Shown: positions 48,573 to 62,568, counted from the first letter of the stretch. The stretch is DNA of 64,000 nt from Archilochus colubris (GCA_023079485.1 CM041092.1:11483127-11547126), one strand, 5' to 3'. The notes: generated from the letters alone by a model not told the origin. Program-made: numbers and translations.

Positions 48573-48841
48573 CTGCATACAGCACAGCCTCAATGCGATC
48601 CTTGATGTGCTCTGTGTTGCTCTGCGATACCAGCGGGAGCTGAGATGTCCCATTAGGAGGTGGCACTACAAGAGGCCCCACCAGAAAAGCACCAGCAGCT
48701 CCCAGGTAATTGAGCAGAGAGGCAATGGCTGTGGCTGTGGCACGTTCATCTGGAGAAAACCACGTTGTGGAAAGAAATGGTGCTGCATTCATCACAGTTG
48801 GCCCTGCCAAGCCATTTAACAGCTGCCCTCCATGAATCAGC
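48573..48841 (-). CDS. SLC49A4: SLC49A4 coding exon 3 (membrane segments 4-5 and glycosylated lumenal loop)
   Basis: This 269-nt exon encodes 89 full codons, beginning [20 protein letters not shown] and ending DRIEAVLYA. It is the exon most easily recognised as SLC49A4. It holds a membrane segment around [14 protein letters not shown], the cytosolic DERATATA turn shared with SLC49 relatives, and a second segment ([19 protein letters not shown]). A lumenal loop follows with an NGTS N-glycosylation sequon (Asn codon at 48652-48654); the human protein is glycosylated in this loop and is also cut by a lysosomal protease nearby. The acceptor is CCAG|GCTG (intron 2 phase 2). The donor is GCAG|GTGGGG (intron 3 phase 1), weaker than the other donors of this gene. 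Retaining intron 3 would add only two residues before TAA. Confidence 0.97.
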
Positions 48842-50737
48842 CTGGAATAGAGAACAAAGACCACAATCATTGGGATGACAATTGCTTGCCTGCTTGAAAT
48901 TAAAAGAGCATGTAAGATACTGAGTGATGGAGATGGAGAGACTGAACAAAGAAATGAAAGTCCTGTGCAAAAAAAAAAAAAGGTATTCTATACATTAAAA
49001 GAAACCAAATTAGACTGATTTAAAGACTCCAGAGCTACTCCGGTTCTCATTACCTCAGATAAATGGAAAAGCAAATGTTCTTTACAAAGCAGAAAAGGGG
49101 GAGGGAATGAAAGGATCTTTTTTTTTTCTTGTGTAAAGAAAGATCAGATGTAAAAGTAAAAATGTGTAGTAGGAAGAAAGGTTTAAATTACAAACGCCTT
49201 AAGCCTGTCCCCCTTATCTGCATAAATCCCAACAGATCTGAATTCTCAACAGAAGATTTGAATTATTCGTGGCCGAAGCAAAACCAAAACATTTCAGCAA
49301 AATACTCTGCGTATTGTTTCACTGCATTATTTTTATTTACACACTCAGGTGACCTCTATGTGCCCACAGACATCAGCATAATGAGGTTTCCAAGACAGCT
49401 GTCTTCTCCAGCAATCTGGCCATTCTCAGCATACTGTTGAAACAGTAAAGCTAACCCAGGTTTTTCTCATTTTTTGTACTTACTAGGACTTAACAGCTAA
49501 GACTGGTGACAGAGAAGAGAGAGTACCTACAAGCAATGAAGTCTCTAAAAACTTTGGCTTAATGGCTACATACAGAAAGGACTTTTTGAAGGCTCTTCTA
49601 CACATGGAAGTCTGCCAGAAACCCTCCAGTTTGACTTTTCCAAATAGCGATCAACCACGGAAGGCAAAAGAACTCTGGAATTTATATATAAGCCTCATGT
49701 CTAAAAAATGGTTAGCAAGTCAAACAGTGCAGCTCTCAAAAGTAGATCTATCCATTGTGCAATAAAATGGTGGCAGATGGTATTTTTAAATAGGTGGTGT
49801 TTTTCTAATCATAGCAGGAACTCAATGTTATTGCTGCAAGACTTGAATTGTCAGACATAAAAAGGTAGGGCCTGAAAATGGGGAAACATAAGTTAGCATT
49901 TAGGCAAAGTTTCAAGCCACAAATGGCTGAATAATATACAGCATAGCTGGAGTTTTTACAGCACACAAAGGAATAAAATATGCAAAAGAAATGCTGACAG
50001 ACTCTTTATCAAATTAACAAGCTAGCTTGCAGTAAAAAGGAATAGATGCTACTGATTCTCAGTGGATGATAAATTTGAAAAAAAACAGGAGAAGTACTGG
50101 AAAAAAGCAGCTATTGCATATCATCTGAAGGAAAACTTTCTGAGCTGGGACAGAACTAATATCCAGTAATAAAGAATACGATGATCTAACTAATGATGTG
50201 GCATAGTTCTTTGAAGGAGACATTATGTGTACTCTTACCGTTACTCTCCAACTCAGTGTTTTTGGACAAACCAAAATAACTCTGTGTACTTTGGTATTTT
50301 CATTCTATTTAATCCACTACTGCAAGTTACTCGCAAACTTATTATAAACTGTCCCAGGGTATTTGCATCCTGAATATCTCTGGGAAGCTATGCTGCATCC
50401 CCACAAACAACTTCATTTTAGTAGCAAGTGAGGCAACAACTTTATATAAAGATTTTACTTCAGTGTTTCTTCTTGCTCTAATGTGAACTTAATGCTTAAA
50501 TTGTGGATTTGTTATTGTGTGCTAGGAAAACTGCATTACCACAAAATAACTTTTATAGCCAAAGGTGTCATACTAACATTTCTGTTCATTTATACCACTA
50601 TGATTGTTTTAATTGAAATATGCATTCTCTACTGAAATCCTAAGGGAAAATAAAATGCAATAAAATCAGAAAAAAAGAATAATAGTTCTTCTGCAGCACC
50701 TATGGGCATGCAGGCACTTCATTTGTACAAGAAAAAA

Positions 50738-50768
50738 AGTTTAGTTAAAAAAACCAACCAAACAAAAA
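50738..50768. repeat. A/C-rich low-complexity tract
   Basis: Plus-strand AAAAAAACCAACCAAACAAA-like sequence in intron 2. Confidence 0.85.
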
Positions 50769-53700
50769 GCACAATTTATATATTTGGAGAACCATAGATA
50801 CTCTCCCTGTACTTAAGCTTCAGATTTAGGTTATGGATATCAAACTCTACCATCTGAATAAAGTTCTATTATCTGACCTTTGTATTTGAGGGAGAAACAG
50901 ATGTTAATTTTACTTTGTAGATCCAATGGGAGAATCTTAATCCAGATTTTTAATTCCACATTATTTTTCTTAGGTTTTTCCCCAAGGAAAGTACCAATTT
51001 TTGTCTCTCTGTGGGTCTCTTCTATTGGTGTTCTCCTGCCCTGCCCAGTGTACTGGATGCTTCCACAGATTTGCCTTTCCACATTTCTGGCATTTTCCAA
51101 GGTTGACATTACCATCCAGGGTAGAGCATCTCTGATCTTCATATTGTTTAATTTCTCAAGTCTAACATATTTGGGTTTATAAACATTATTTCAGACTACA
51201 TTGCCACTGATACACAAACTACTACCTCAAATATCTCCACATAGGATAACAGCCTAAACCTTATTTTATCTGTTTTTCAATACTGGCTTGTATTAAGCTA
51301 CTTTTTCCTAAGAAAAGGATTATTTGCTTTGTGCCTCTACACATCCTTAAACCATTTCCCTAGAGAGGCAGTGATGAGAGATTCAAAATGCAATTCAAGG
51401 AATATACTAAGCTGCTGCTCCAGGAGACATATGTAGCAGCTGATCCATCTGACAGAGAAATATGAACACAACAGTGTTGGTGGCTTTTTTGCTGTTTGTT
51501 ACAACATCTTATCACCACAGCAGTAGATTTAGGTCTCACAGCCCCACAGGAGGCTCCTCGGGTACACCATCAATGCTAAAAATTGCTCCAACACCACATG
51601 ACATTTGTTTCTGATTTCCTTGTTTCTGCTACTGAAAAGGTGCAAAGAGCAACTGCATTTTTCCCTGCCATTATTTCAATCTCTTTCTACACAAAAAGAC
51701 TTCTCTTCCTTGAGAAAAGAGATAACAAGATAACTTAAACTCAGGACACACAGATGGTAAAATATTTTTCAGACTTATTACGCTAACAGGGTAATTTTCA
51801 CCTCCAATTTATTCAGTTCTGCTCTGTTTTCAGATGTGTTACTTATCCAATCATCATCTAATTATCTTCATGTATCAAAAAGTACAAAGTTATTGAGTTC
51901 AAATAATAGAAAATAACACAAGAGCAGAGGTTTTTTTAATCACAATCACGAAGGAGAAAATTGGAAAAAATGATACCAGAAGTTCATCCCTGACTTACAA
52001 AATAATAGATGACTGTCTTAAAGCAAAAGCTGGGAAGTAAACATCTACCCAAAATATCTTGCTTCTTGTCATTTCAGAAGCCAGGTCAGAGACTCATTTC
52101 AAGGTTTTTTGCACACCTGAACTCTGTGCTAATGAATGATCACTCTGCCAAACTTCTAACTCGTAGATGAACACAAGCCCTTTACAACAAAAAATAAATA
52201 AAATATTTAAGGACTAGTAGTAAATACTAGTGTGAAATATTATGTACCAAAACATCACAGTAATGGATAACTGATACATTTACGTTATGTATATACCTAT
52301 CCATATTTACACACACACACACAAACACACAGATGTCTATACATACACCCCTTTGTACAAAATAGAGACCACATTTGATCCTACACTGACCTCTGAATTG
52401 CAAAGACAGAACAAGAGATAGTTCAAATACAGCAACAGAAATTAGAGAAGAAAAACACTTATTGTACCATATTGTAATATCTTATCCTAATATTTGTCAA
52501 GTCACATTATAAATAATGTAGATTATATGGTTTTCATCAGTTCCCTGAGAGAAGACTTTATGAGTACTAAGAAGTAACCTGGTTATACCTCCTTTATTCA
52601 GTCCCTGATGTCAGTGCTGCAATATCCCAACAGGCAACAATAATAAAAAAAAATTTAAGACTAACAGTGCTGAAGTCACAGTATCACTGAAAAGGTGTGT
52701 ATGCAAAAAGAAGAAAAAGTGAGATTAAACTGGAAGAAGGTTTCAGCAATTAATGATAAAACCATACAGTTAAGATGGAAAAGAGGTGCCATTTACAGTT
52801 AGATTTAGCTTTTTCTCTCTGTATGGGTTGAAAGTTTTCATGCATGTCACGGCTCTGTCAGCTATTGGATTTAAGCTATTTAAAAGCTGGGTATTTCATA
52901 AACACTTTCTACATAAAAAACCCTAGACAGTTAGTATTTCTACTACAGTATATCTCATGCCTGGACTCAACAGAATTTTAAATGAATTAAAATTTCATTT
53001 GGACCCATACTCAGCTGGGGAAACAACGGCAACAGTACAGGGCAAATCACTTACTCAAAAAATTGCTCCTAATACAAGAGATTCCAACCACAGCACTTAA
53101 ATAAGTCCCCAAAGCTCAGCTGAGATGTGTTAATTGAGCTTGTTTGAGGAAGGCTGGGACTGGAGAAGTTGTATCAGTACTTTAACATTGATTAGGAGAC
53201 TGGAAAAAGCATTTTCACGTTTTCTTTGGCAGGCACAGGGGATGTGAGGCTACAGGCCTCAGTGCATTGCTGAGAGACTCTAAACATCATTTTTTCTCTA
53301 CCAGCCTCTGATGAGCCTGCAGTTATCTGGGAAATAAGGTTCCTCTGGGCCCTAGGAGGGAGCAGAACTCACCTCAAGAGCTTTGTGAAGGTGAGATTTT
53401 GGTGTAGGGCTTTTTCCTGAAGCCTTCACCATGCTTTTCACACTAGCTGCCATGAGAACTGACTGCTTAATCACTATTCAAACTTCCACAGAAACGTAAA
53501 AAAAGAAAAATGTTAATTCAGTTTTGCCACTGTTTGGTAAAGTGTGAGGAGCAATGAAGCTCCTGAAAGCACCAGCCTGCTGCTGCATGGAGGCTGCACT
53601 CTTCATGCCTCTCAGTCTGGAAAACTTCAGTAAATTAATTGCTGATCCTAACACTTAACACAAAAAGGGATTCTGGATAAAGAAGTTAATGTTTTACAGA

Positions 53701-56700
53701 AACAGGTGGCTGATTTTTCTTTCACCTGCCTGATACTTTCATTCTCTGCAACTGGATTGTTCAATTCCAGCTAATTTGGAGAACAAATAAGTTTATATAG
53801 CAATTAGCTTATTGTGGGAACTACTGGAAGCAAATGAAAGAGACCTTTCACTGTGGGACTTCAGGACACTTTCCAAGTGCTATTGAATTTAGTTTCACCG
53901 TAACACAAATAAATACTTTCTAGAGTACCTACTTTGATGTATGATGCACACTGCTTGCCCAGCAAAAGGAATAGGAAAAGATAAGGACTTAATCCACATT
54001 ATACATTAGGAGATTTATTATACCTCAGAGGGAACTGATACCGGTTTTGTAAAGAACAAACTTTGTTTTTTCAAGTTACTAGAAAAGGACAGAATTTTTC
54101 CTTTAGAGTCACAAAACTACACAATAGAACCCTCTAGTAAATGGAACCTTTACAGATACTTTTAAAGACAAAGATAAAATTAGGGAGGTCAAGCTCATGC
54201 TTTACAGCAATTCACAGCGACAGAGAATGGAGAGAAACTTATTGAAAGGCTGTCCTATTCATAACCTGAAAAGAGTGCCATAAGGCTCTATGTCTGGAAA
54301 AGACTGGAAAGAATGATATGTCAGGGTAAAGCAATGAATTGATCTATTAAAAATAATATTCTGAAAGATGAATTTCATGGCAATGCGCTTCCTTTCAATA
54401 TTTTCATTAAATGATATATTTATATTACAAAAGCTTTATGCCTTCTGGATATTCATGAATTGAGGCCATTAGCATTTCTTAGTTTGGTTTTGATGCACAC
54501 AACCATTGATATGTGGAATAATTTAAAGCTGTTTTTCCCCATCAGTAAGAAAAATTATTACAAGCAGAAAGCCTGAGTCACTGTGTGGTAGATTATCTCC
54601 AGCAATAAAGTTAAAAAGAAAAGAGAAGAACTTCTGAAAATGTACTGTCAGCCACTTCCATCAGGAATTGGGCTCACATCACCCACTGCACATCATCACG
54701 GCAGCAGACTCAGAATGAACCAAAGCATCTCCCAGGCATCTCAGCCTTATGGCTTTTCTCCCACTCCTAGAGAAAGCAGCAAACACATTTGCAGCAGTCT
54801 GAAAAACAGTGAGTTTCAGTTTTAAATTTAAAAGGACTGGAAAAGCAGCATTATTCCCAAACTATTACTACTGAGAGCCTACCAAGAGAGAGGAAAGGGT
54901 CTGCAAGGAGAGGAAGCAACAATCTCAGACCAAAAACTGATGTCTCCATCAGACATCTGTGACAGAGGAAAGGGATGAGGTGGGTGTACAGAGATTCCTG
55001 GCAGAAGGGTGAAAAACTCGTGTGCATCCTCACATCATTACGCCCCTTTATTGTGCAGCCATCACAGCTGTCACATGGCTTAGAAGAGAGTTTCTTCACA
55101 TAAAGCTTTATCCAAATTTGAAAGTTGAAGACAAATGAAATCAAAGCTTCTTTTGTCTTTTCAAATTTATTTATTGCTAAAAGTGTTGGGTTTTTTTTTT
55201 TTTCTATTAAAGGTAACCCACTCTACAAACCCATTATTAGAAGTAGACATCTTTAAAGCAACACTAACAGAGGACACACTCATCAAATATGAACAGCCCA
55301 AAAATAAACAACGCTGCTGTAAACATAAAGTTGGCAATTATATTATGAACTAATGAGGGAAAAATATACAGAAATACATTATCAGAGAAGGGCATCAGGA
55401 CTGGCTGCTATCAGGGAGGAAGCTGATAGAGATTACTTAGCACAAAATAGGTCCTAAGGAGGATTTTTTTAGTAAAAGAGCAAGAACATACAGGAGATAC
55501 AGCAAAGTGGGGAATGGGAAAAACAAGAGCTATTTAAACACTCCCATGCAATTTTTTAGTGAAAGAGCAAGAGGGTGCTTTGATTATAATGCAGCAACTT
55601 CATTATAAACTCAATTAATATGAATTCTTCTTAAAGGACATAAATTAGCCAACAAAATATGAGTGCCAAGATTAAGGCAAAGAGCTCCATATCATGAAAA
55701 AATTAAAAGCTTTCTACAGTTGAGGATAATACCTGCCATTATAAGAGACGGAGCTAAATAGCCCACAAGGAATATAAATTCACTTCCCTTCCACCATAGG
55801 TTTATACTGAGACCTTGTAGAAATGTTACACATTAAATATTGCTGCAATACCAAATCCTTTCTGAGATAGAGTTTCCTTAAGTATATCTGCTGGTTTTAT
55901 TATACCAAGGATTTTGCGCAGCATCCGTAAATTGCTAATTCAACAATTACCTCCAGTGCTGGGGCAGGCAGATGGGACCCACAGCATCACTACTGAAATT
56001 CAGCAGAGGAGAAGAGGAAGGAGAATTTGCCAGTGTCAAGCTGCCTCCAGTTTCCACTAAGGCTGTTTCAGCTGAAGGAGAAGCCAATTTGGCTGCCACC
56101 TCAGCAACAGTGCTGATCAGTGGCTGCTGGCACATCACACAACAGGCAGCTCGGGCAGGAGCAGGCAGGACAGCTGGGCAGCCAGCCAGACACCTCAGGA
56201 CCCACCAAAGCCACCACTCCAAGGGACAAAGAATCAAAGCAGGAAAAAACTGTCACCACTTAGAAAAAACTTACAGGACCTCTCGCCTAAAACAGTGGCT
56301 TTGGTGCAGAGGTTAAAAAGTAAAATCTGCATAGAAAGTGAAGCTAGCAAAAAACAAGCTAAACTGCTAAGTTACAGGTCTATAAAGATTAAATACTGCC
56401 CGTGAGAACCTATCCATGAAAAACCTCTTTCCTTTTTCCTCCATGTACCACTTTTTTGGATACAATGGATTAAACTGACTCAGTCTTCCCCCAGCCCTGC
56501 AGCCAAAGCACAAAACAGCAAGTGTCACCAGTGCCTGTCCAGTGCTCCATCCTAACATCCTCTTCCTGCACTCACTGAGTTACAGCACATAAACAGGTAC
56601 ATGTACTCATCTTTTTACTCCCAGAACCACAATTTAGATACTTTTTTTTTTCTTTTCCCTAGTGAATTAGGGAGTGCACAACGTGCATCACTCTCTGTCT

Positions 56701-59402
56701 TTATTTTCTGCAGGCAGATTTTTCTACCCTCCTCCTTTAAAAGAATCTTTTCATTCCTTGGGTCGTTTGATCCATTTCTTCACACCTGCTCCAATTTGGG
56801 GCGTCTTTCTGAGCACAGAAGTATGTTCAGTATTGCCAGGGAATATGAGAGTCCTAACATACCATTTCTTTACTGAGTTACCTCTTCTGAGGTGTCCCTT
56901 TGCATTTTTCATACATGAGAATGGTAGCTCGTGGTCTCATAATGAGATGGTCTTATGTCATTCTTCAGGCTTTTGGGGATGAAAAAAGGAAAATATGGAA
57001 CTATTCAAGAATATATCTAATAAGAATAAAATTGTTGATACTAACTAGGTTGCAAATAGCTAAATGAAACAAAATGTTCCAAACCTGTGGTAAAAGAAAA
57101 CCTACAAATGTAATAAGAGGAAAATTCAACATCAATCTTTCTAAGAGTAGACAAAAAATTATTAAAGAAAAAGCCCTTTTACAGGAACTACCAATTACCA
57201 ATGTGTCCTCATAAAAGTCTTAGTAAATAATCACTCCTATCTCCAGTGTCATTTTCTGTCATATTGTTTTGCTGGCTTCCCAGCAAATGTTTTAAGAGTA
57301 TTTATTGCCAAGCAGTGCTCCCTCACTGTCGTGACTCGAGGTCCTCATAACTACTTCTCTGTTGTGAAATCTAATATAAAAGCCAAACCCTACCAGGTCA
57401 CAGCATACTAAGTTCTAATGAATTGCTTAATTAATATATTCATTATAAATGACAAATTATGTTACATCCTTTACTTCCACATCTTTAATTATCCTGTCTT
57501 TCAAAACATTTTAATAAGTCTTACATCACACGGTCAGTCTTAAAAGCCACAGATTTATGGTTATGGGCTGAATTTATCATTTATTTCCTTCTTTCCTACA
57601 TGCTTCAGCTCATAAAGCTTTTTGCCTAGATGTATTCTTTTACAATCATATTGAGGACTTAAGCCATATGTAAATCTACCCCTAAATACAGAATATGAGA
57701 TAAATATTAAGTGTTATGTGGGGGAAAAAAAAAAAATCCTCCTTTTGTCTATAAAAAAAATTGCCTCCTAATAATGTTAGTGCTCAGGATAAAGAAGTCA
57801 AATTATAAAGCAGTCCAATGAAAATATTCATTCAGTGCCAAGCAGCAGTCAAAAAGGAAAGGACTGGACAAAATGCAGGGAAAAAGCCATAAGTATTGTT
57901 CTTGTGACCTCCAGGGAAAGGAGTAAGGCATAAGTTCAGGAACAATACAATTTAATAACATTTTTTTTTTTTTTTTACATTCTATATAAATTACATTCGC
58001 TATGAACAGAAAACAAGTGTGTCAAGTGAAGTCTTCATAACATTTGGAAAGAAATAATGATTTGGGGGTTTATTTTTAAAAGTCAAATTCATTGTCACAT
58101 TTCTGGCACTTCTGACAAACCCAGAAGTGTGTGGTACATAAGAAAAAAATTTTTTTAACCTTGTTGTCTGTGTGATCTGCACATTAACTTCACAGGTTAG
58201 TGGGCTGGGAGAGGACAACAGGTAAGTAACAGAATATGTGCACATGAGAGGGACTTTACTAGTAGATTTATAGGATTGCTATTCTATCTCACATGCAAGT
58301 CCATACTTCCACATTTTCACCATGTACTCTCATTTCAGCCTTCACTGAATTCATGCAGCTGTGACATGGATTCCCAGTACAGTTTTAGGTCACACGGTGG
58401 CAGAGAACAAAAACTCACCATAAGGAACAGCTGCTTCAAGAGAGACACTCAGATGTGCAACCTGATTTTTTCTTCATTCACATCATGCACACACAGTGGC
58501 ATAAGATGAACTCAAAACTAAGTTTAAGGTTTGTTCTTAAACCACACTTGTACAACTGAAGATCATGTTAGTTAGTTAGTCATGAAGATCATAACAGTCT
58601 TGCATGCTGTTATGCAAGAGCCAAATGAATAATTACAGAGTAGAATGGAGCTTAAGAACACACTTGGCTACTGCAGGTCTGTGTGAGAAGGAACATAAAG
58701 CAGTCAGAATTAAATGTCAGCCTTAACCATGATTTCCTACTATTTGTGACTGCTCTGATAGGCAATGGGCTTTAGTAGGTGTCCCTAATGTTAAATTACA
58801 AGAGCTTTGGTAGCAGAGACAGCTACAAAGTGGAAAAAAAAACCTCTAAACCTGACAAATCTCATGGACATTCTTCCAATTTTATGTATCAACTCTGACA
58901 TAACTGTCCCATGGAAATCCTTCACTGTATTACTGCAGCTTACCCGGGAAATGAAGGAACAAACTACAAAACATGCAGAAGCTTTTAAAGACATTCCAGT
59001 TACACTGGCTTCTGGAATGCTATATCCAGTATTAGCTGGTGTGTGTTCTTGTTCATCTGACTGGCTCTGTAATGTTCAAATTGTCATACTAATGCAAATA
59101 CACATTCAAAATAAGTGCATAGTTTAGTGCTCAGCCAGTTGTTGCTAATGCATTAAGCTGCAATGCTCATCTCAAAAATATTGTTTTATTTGGCATCATG
59201 TTTCAAGCAATTGATGAAAATTGACCTTCAGTCCTAACCCTCAAAACAATGCAAGCTACCTGGTATAACATCACAGTGTCTACATTTACAACCTCAAGAA
59301 ATTTTCACTGTAAACCATCCTTTTGCTTCACACAGGCAGCCATTATAAATTTTCTGCAGACTTTTTTATATTGAGCTCAAATTCTTCAAATATTTCCTGT
59401 TA

Positions 59403-59436
59403 GGTTTTTTGTTGTTTGGTTCTGGGTTTTTTTTGG
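59403..59436. repeat. T/G-rich tract (reverse orientation of the A/C tracts)
   Basis: GGTTTTTTGTTGTTTGGTTC and a T8 run on plus, in intron 2. Confidence 0.85.
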
Positions 59437-60242
59437 ATAAGCTAACTAAGCAACTCTATTAGTCTCAGCTGAGGATTATGCCATTAGGATTCTGCTCATG
59501 CTTTTTTTTTTTTTTTCCTCCCCTTTTTTTCTTTCCTTCTTATATAGTTTTCAGTAAAATGTATCGTCATATTTTATACATCTTGTCAGACTCTACACAG
59601 TCCACTGCCCTTCTTTACCTAAGCTGATGAAGCTGTTTTTTAAATGTTTCTTTGTTAGGCATGTATTTCATTGTTCTCCTAGGTCTCCTCGCTGCAGCCA
59701 CACTGGAAAACCTTGTTTAATGGTGATCAGACCAGGTGGAAACTCTCCTTCCCTCTCCCCAAATAATACCTCACATCTGAATTTCATTTGGGAATCTCCT
59801 TTTAGGTTCTTAGAGTCTGCATCCTTGCTTCAGTAAAGCCTAGGGCAAAACAAATCTTTTGGAATAAATCATAAATTAGAAGCTACATGAGACATCACAC
59901 TTCCTTGCATTTAAGCCATCTAGCCCATTTAGAAGACCTGTAGATTTATTTAATCAAAGACTGGTCAGAACGGATGAACTTGATGTTGAGCATTCTTTGG
60001 CATCTTGAGGAAAGATAAAACCAGGGTACAATGAGGACACCACATTGAAGTGAACCTAACATCAGGTGCACCTTGGCTGAAATTCCACCCCCTACTAAAC
60101 TATTAAATCCAGCCATCTGCCTTCTGCTTCACACCAAATGTTTTCTTTCTCAACTTGAAGGTTTCCAAGATGATATTCAGATAAGCAATACTAAGGGGGG
60201 AAAAAATGAAAAAAAAAAACAAAAACCCAGGGAAAAAAAGGC

Positions 60243-60355
60243 AAAAAGGAAAAGGAAAAAAAAAAGGGAAAAAAAAGAAAAAAAAAAAGGAAAAAAAAAG
60301 GAAAATAAAAAAGGAAAAAAAAGGGAAAAAAAAAAGGAAAAAAAGGGAAAAAAAA
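60243..60355 (+). repeat. 113-bp polypurine tract (A-runs separated by GG/GGG)
   Basis: There are only A and G on the plus strand except one T at 60306. It is preceded by a mixed A/G/C-rich stretch from 60193. On the gene's sense strand it is a long polypyrimidine tract about 900 nt after the exon 2 donor. Confidence 0.95.
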
Positions 60356-61238
60356 TTGCTGAAATAATAGAAGGATGGCCTGACTAGAATTCAAGGGGTG
60401 TGAAGGGAACCAAAACAAATAAAAGCCTTTTATAACTAAGTTCTTTTATTAGTGTTTACATATTGTGCAAGCATAACTAGGGAAGAGCTGGTGCAACTAC
60501 TGCTTTTAAAGAAGCAGAAAATCTATAGTTTTGCCTGTAGTCCTTCCTCCTTCAGCATTAAGAAGCAACAGAAACTTAAGTGAAGTGACCCATATTCCCT
60601 GCCTGTAACTGCACTTACTGCCAGTTCCCAGGTTCTAGATACATTGACAGAACAATTTGTTTGGATTGTATGATTTTTAGGAAAGTATCTGTCTCTATCA
60701 CAAACTCTTAAATTGTATGTATACAGAAAGCACATTTCAACCACAGAGAAAGCACTTCAGAATGCAGACTGGAAAGGACTGCATGAAAAAGGCCATTTTG
60801 TGTCAATTCATCTGTTGCACTGCACAATCCTGTACATCCAGTATGAGAAACATGAACTAATTATTTAATATTTGCATACACATGATGGATTTTTTTTGGT
60901 TTGTGGCATGGTTCCCTCTGTGATCTTAGGCCAGTTTCTGAACCTCTCTACATTTCTGCTGCCTTATTTGCAAAGCAGATTCGTGTTAGTTATGTAGGAT
61001 GGGGTGAGGCTTAATTAAATCAAGTTTGTAAAGGGCTTTCTGATCTTCATATGTAGAACTAGAAAAAATCTATGTAAGAAGCAAAGAAGCATATCCACGA
61101 TAGTTGTATCCATGTCCACACATTTGGTGTATCAAATTCATACAGAAAATTTGTACCAATATTTCTTTGCAGTGGCAGCAAAAATTACTTTAACAGAAAG
61201 AACAAAATATGTATATTTAAGATAACAAATTCACTTAC

Positions 61239-61332
61239 TTCTTCCTGATTTCTGGGTCTGAAACTGGAACGCATCTCAGGCCAGCTCCCAATACCATGAG
61301 GGATGATGTTAGTAACACAGTTACTCTCAGAC
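61239..61332 (-). CDS. SLC49A4: SLC49A4 (DIRC2) coding exon 2, lysosomal MFS transporter
   Basis: This 94-nt exon encodes 30 full codons, reading [20 protein letters not shown] followed by [10 protein letters not shown], plus split codons at both ends. It matches the third membrane segment and the following short loop of SLC49A4, as I recall the human protein. The acceptor is TTAG before GT-CTG (intron 1 phase 1) and the donor is AA|GTAAGT (intron 2 phase 2). SLC49A4 is a twelve-span major-facilitator protein of the lysosomal membrane, reported to export pyridoxine with protons. Exon 1, which would carry the start codon, the first two membrane segments and the N-terminal dileucine sorting signal, is not in the window. 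The loop (SDPEIRKK) differs from the human one more than the membrane part does. The exon number assumes the nine-exon human structure. Confidence 0.93.
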
Positions 61333-62568
61333 CTAAGATCAAAAAAGAACAGCATCTTACAAGTTATGTCAGCAATTTTCTAAGAAAGCGTTGCCTAAAT
61401 ATATATGTTTACATGAAGTCTCACAGAAGTAATGCATATTTCTTTCATGCCACAATAACTTGGGTACAGCTATGACTTACAGATACACCATGAAATCCTA
61501 CGCTATTTCCTATACTTACACTCCAGAATTACAAAGACTTACTCTTGGCACACTCACACAGTACCCAAAATCTTAGAGACATTCTTGGAAGTGAAAAGAG
61601 ATAATAAAAGTACCATCAAAATGTACAATGTTCCCTTTAGAATTAAAAGCATCATGGAACAGGCTCCAGTGTGTGAGCGGAAATCTAGGTAGAGCCAAAG
61701 AAAAATCGGACTTGTAGACTCTTTTCCAACCACTTAAGGAGCACAGACATTGAGCTGTTACTGTGTTCTTTCGTAATGAAGATACACATTTCATTCTGAA
61801 GAAAGAACCATTTATTCAGGGGAAAAAAGTCTAAGTATTTTTTTGCAGTCCTTGCAATTAGGCCAGGTTTTTGCTGTGCTCAGCTCAAATTGTCAGAGGT
61901 TGTAAATATAACACATTAGAAAAGAAAGCTACAATTGACTGATTTCTTGAACAAAATTTCTTGCTGCTGTTAAGGTGTTTCCATCAGCAGCAAACAGAAA
62001 GAGAATGGTGACAGCTGCAGGGCTTAACCTCCAGAATCTTGTAAAATACCAAAATTATAAATATGCACAATTAAAAACTGCTTGATACAGTCTGTATTTT
62101 TTCATTGTGAAACTCCAAACAATGTCACAGCAGCAAATAGAAACTAAAGGGCTTCCATGTTGTAGCAGAACATAATAAAAACAATTACATGAGACCAACA
62201 CAGAGTATATCTAACATTTAGGTGAAACTAACAACTACCCAAAACACAGACAGAAAAAGAACAAGTCGCTATGATAATTCACCTAACAAACAAACAATTT
62301 TGATTATAAACTTGCAATTTTCAGAAAAGAGCTCCATGCTAATGACTCCTGTAATCAGCACCATTCAACCAGCAGTCACATTAGTATTTTATCTCCCTGT
62401 GAATTTTAAGGGGGTATGTTACCAAAACGTAACTTCAGAGAACAAGACGTCTCTTTGCTCTTACTGAAACAACTTTCAGTGAATCTCACCCATGGGTATG
62501 CAACCCCTTGAGCTGCACACTGCACAGCCAAAGAGGGGTCCTCTCAATCAACAGAGCCCAAGAAAATG

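Larger units (their letters stand above)
48842..61238 (-). other. SLC49A4 intron 2 (12,397 bp, phase 2)
   Basis: This is the longest intron in the window. It is AT-rich, with an A/C tract at 50738-50768, a short CA tract at 52310-52331 and T runs at 57961-57976 and 59502-59516. A T/G tract is at 59403-59436 and a 113-bp polypurine block at 60243-60355. A GC-richer patch is at about 55950-56220. A 106-codon plus-strand ORF at 58807-59127 has no recognised domain. Confidence 0.9.

Noticed and set aside
60073..60387. Lysine-rich 104-codon ORF
   Set aside because: It is simply the polypurine tract read as AAA/AAG codons.
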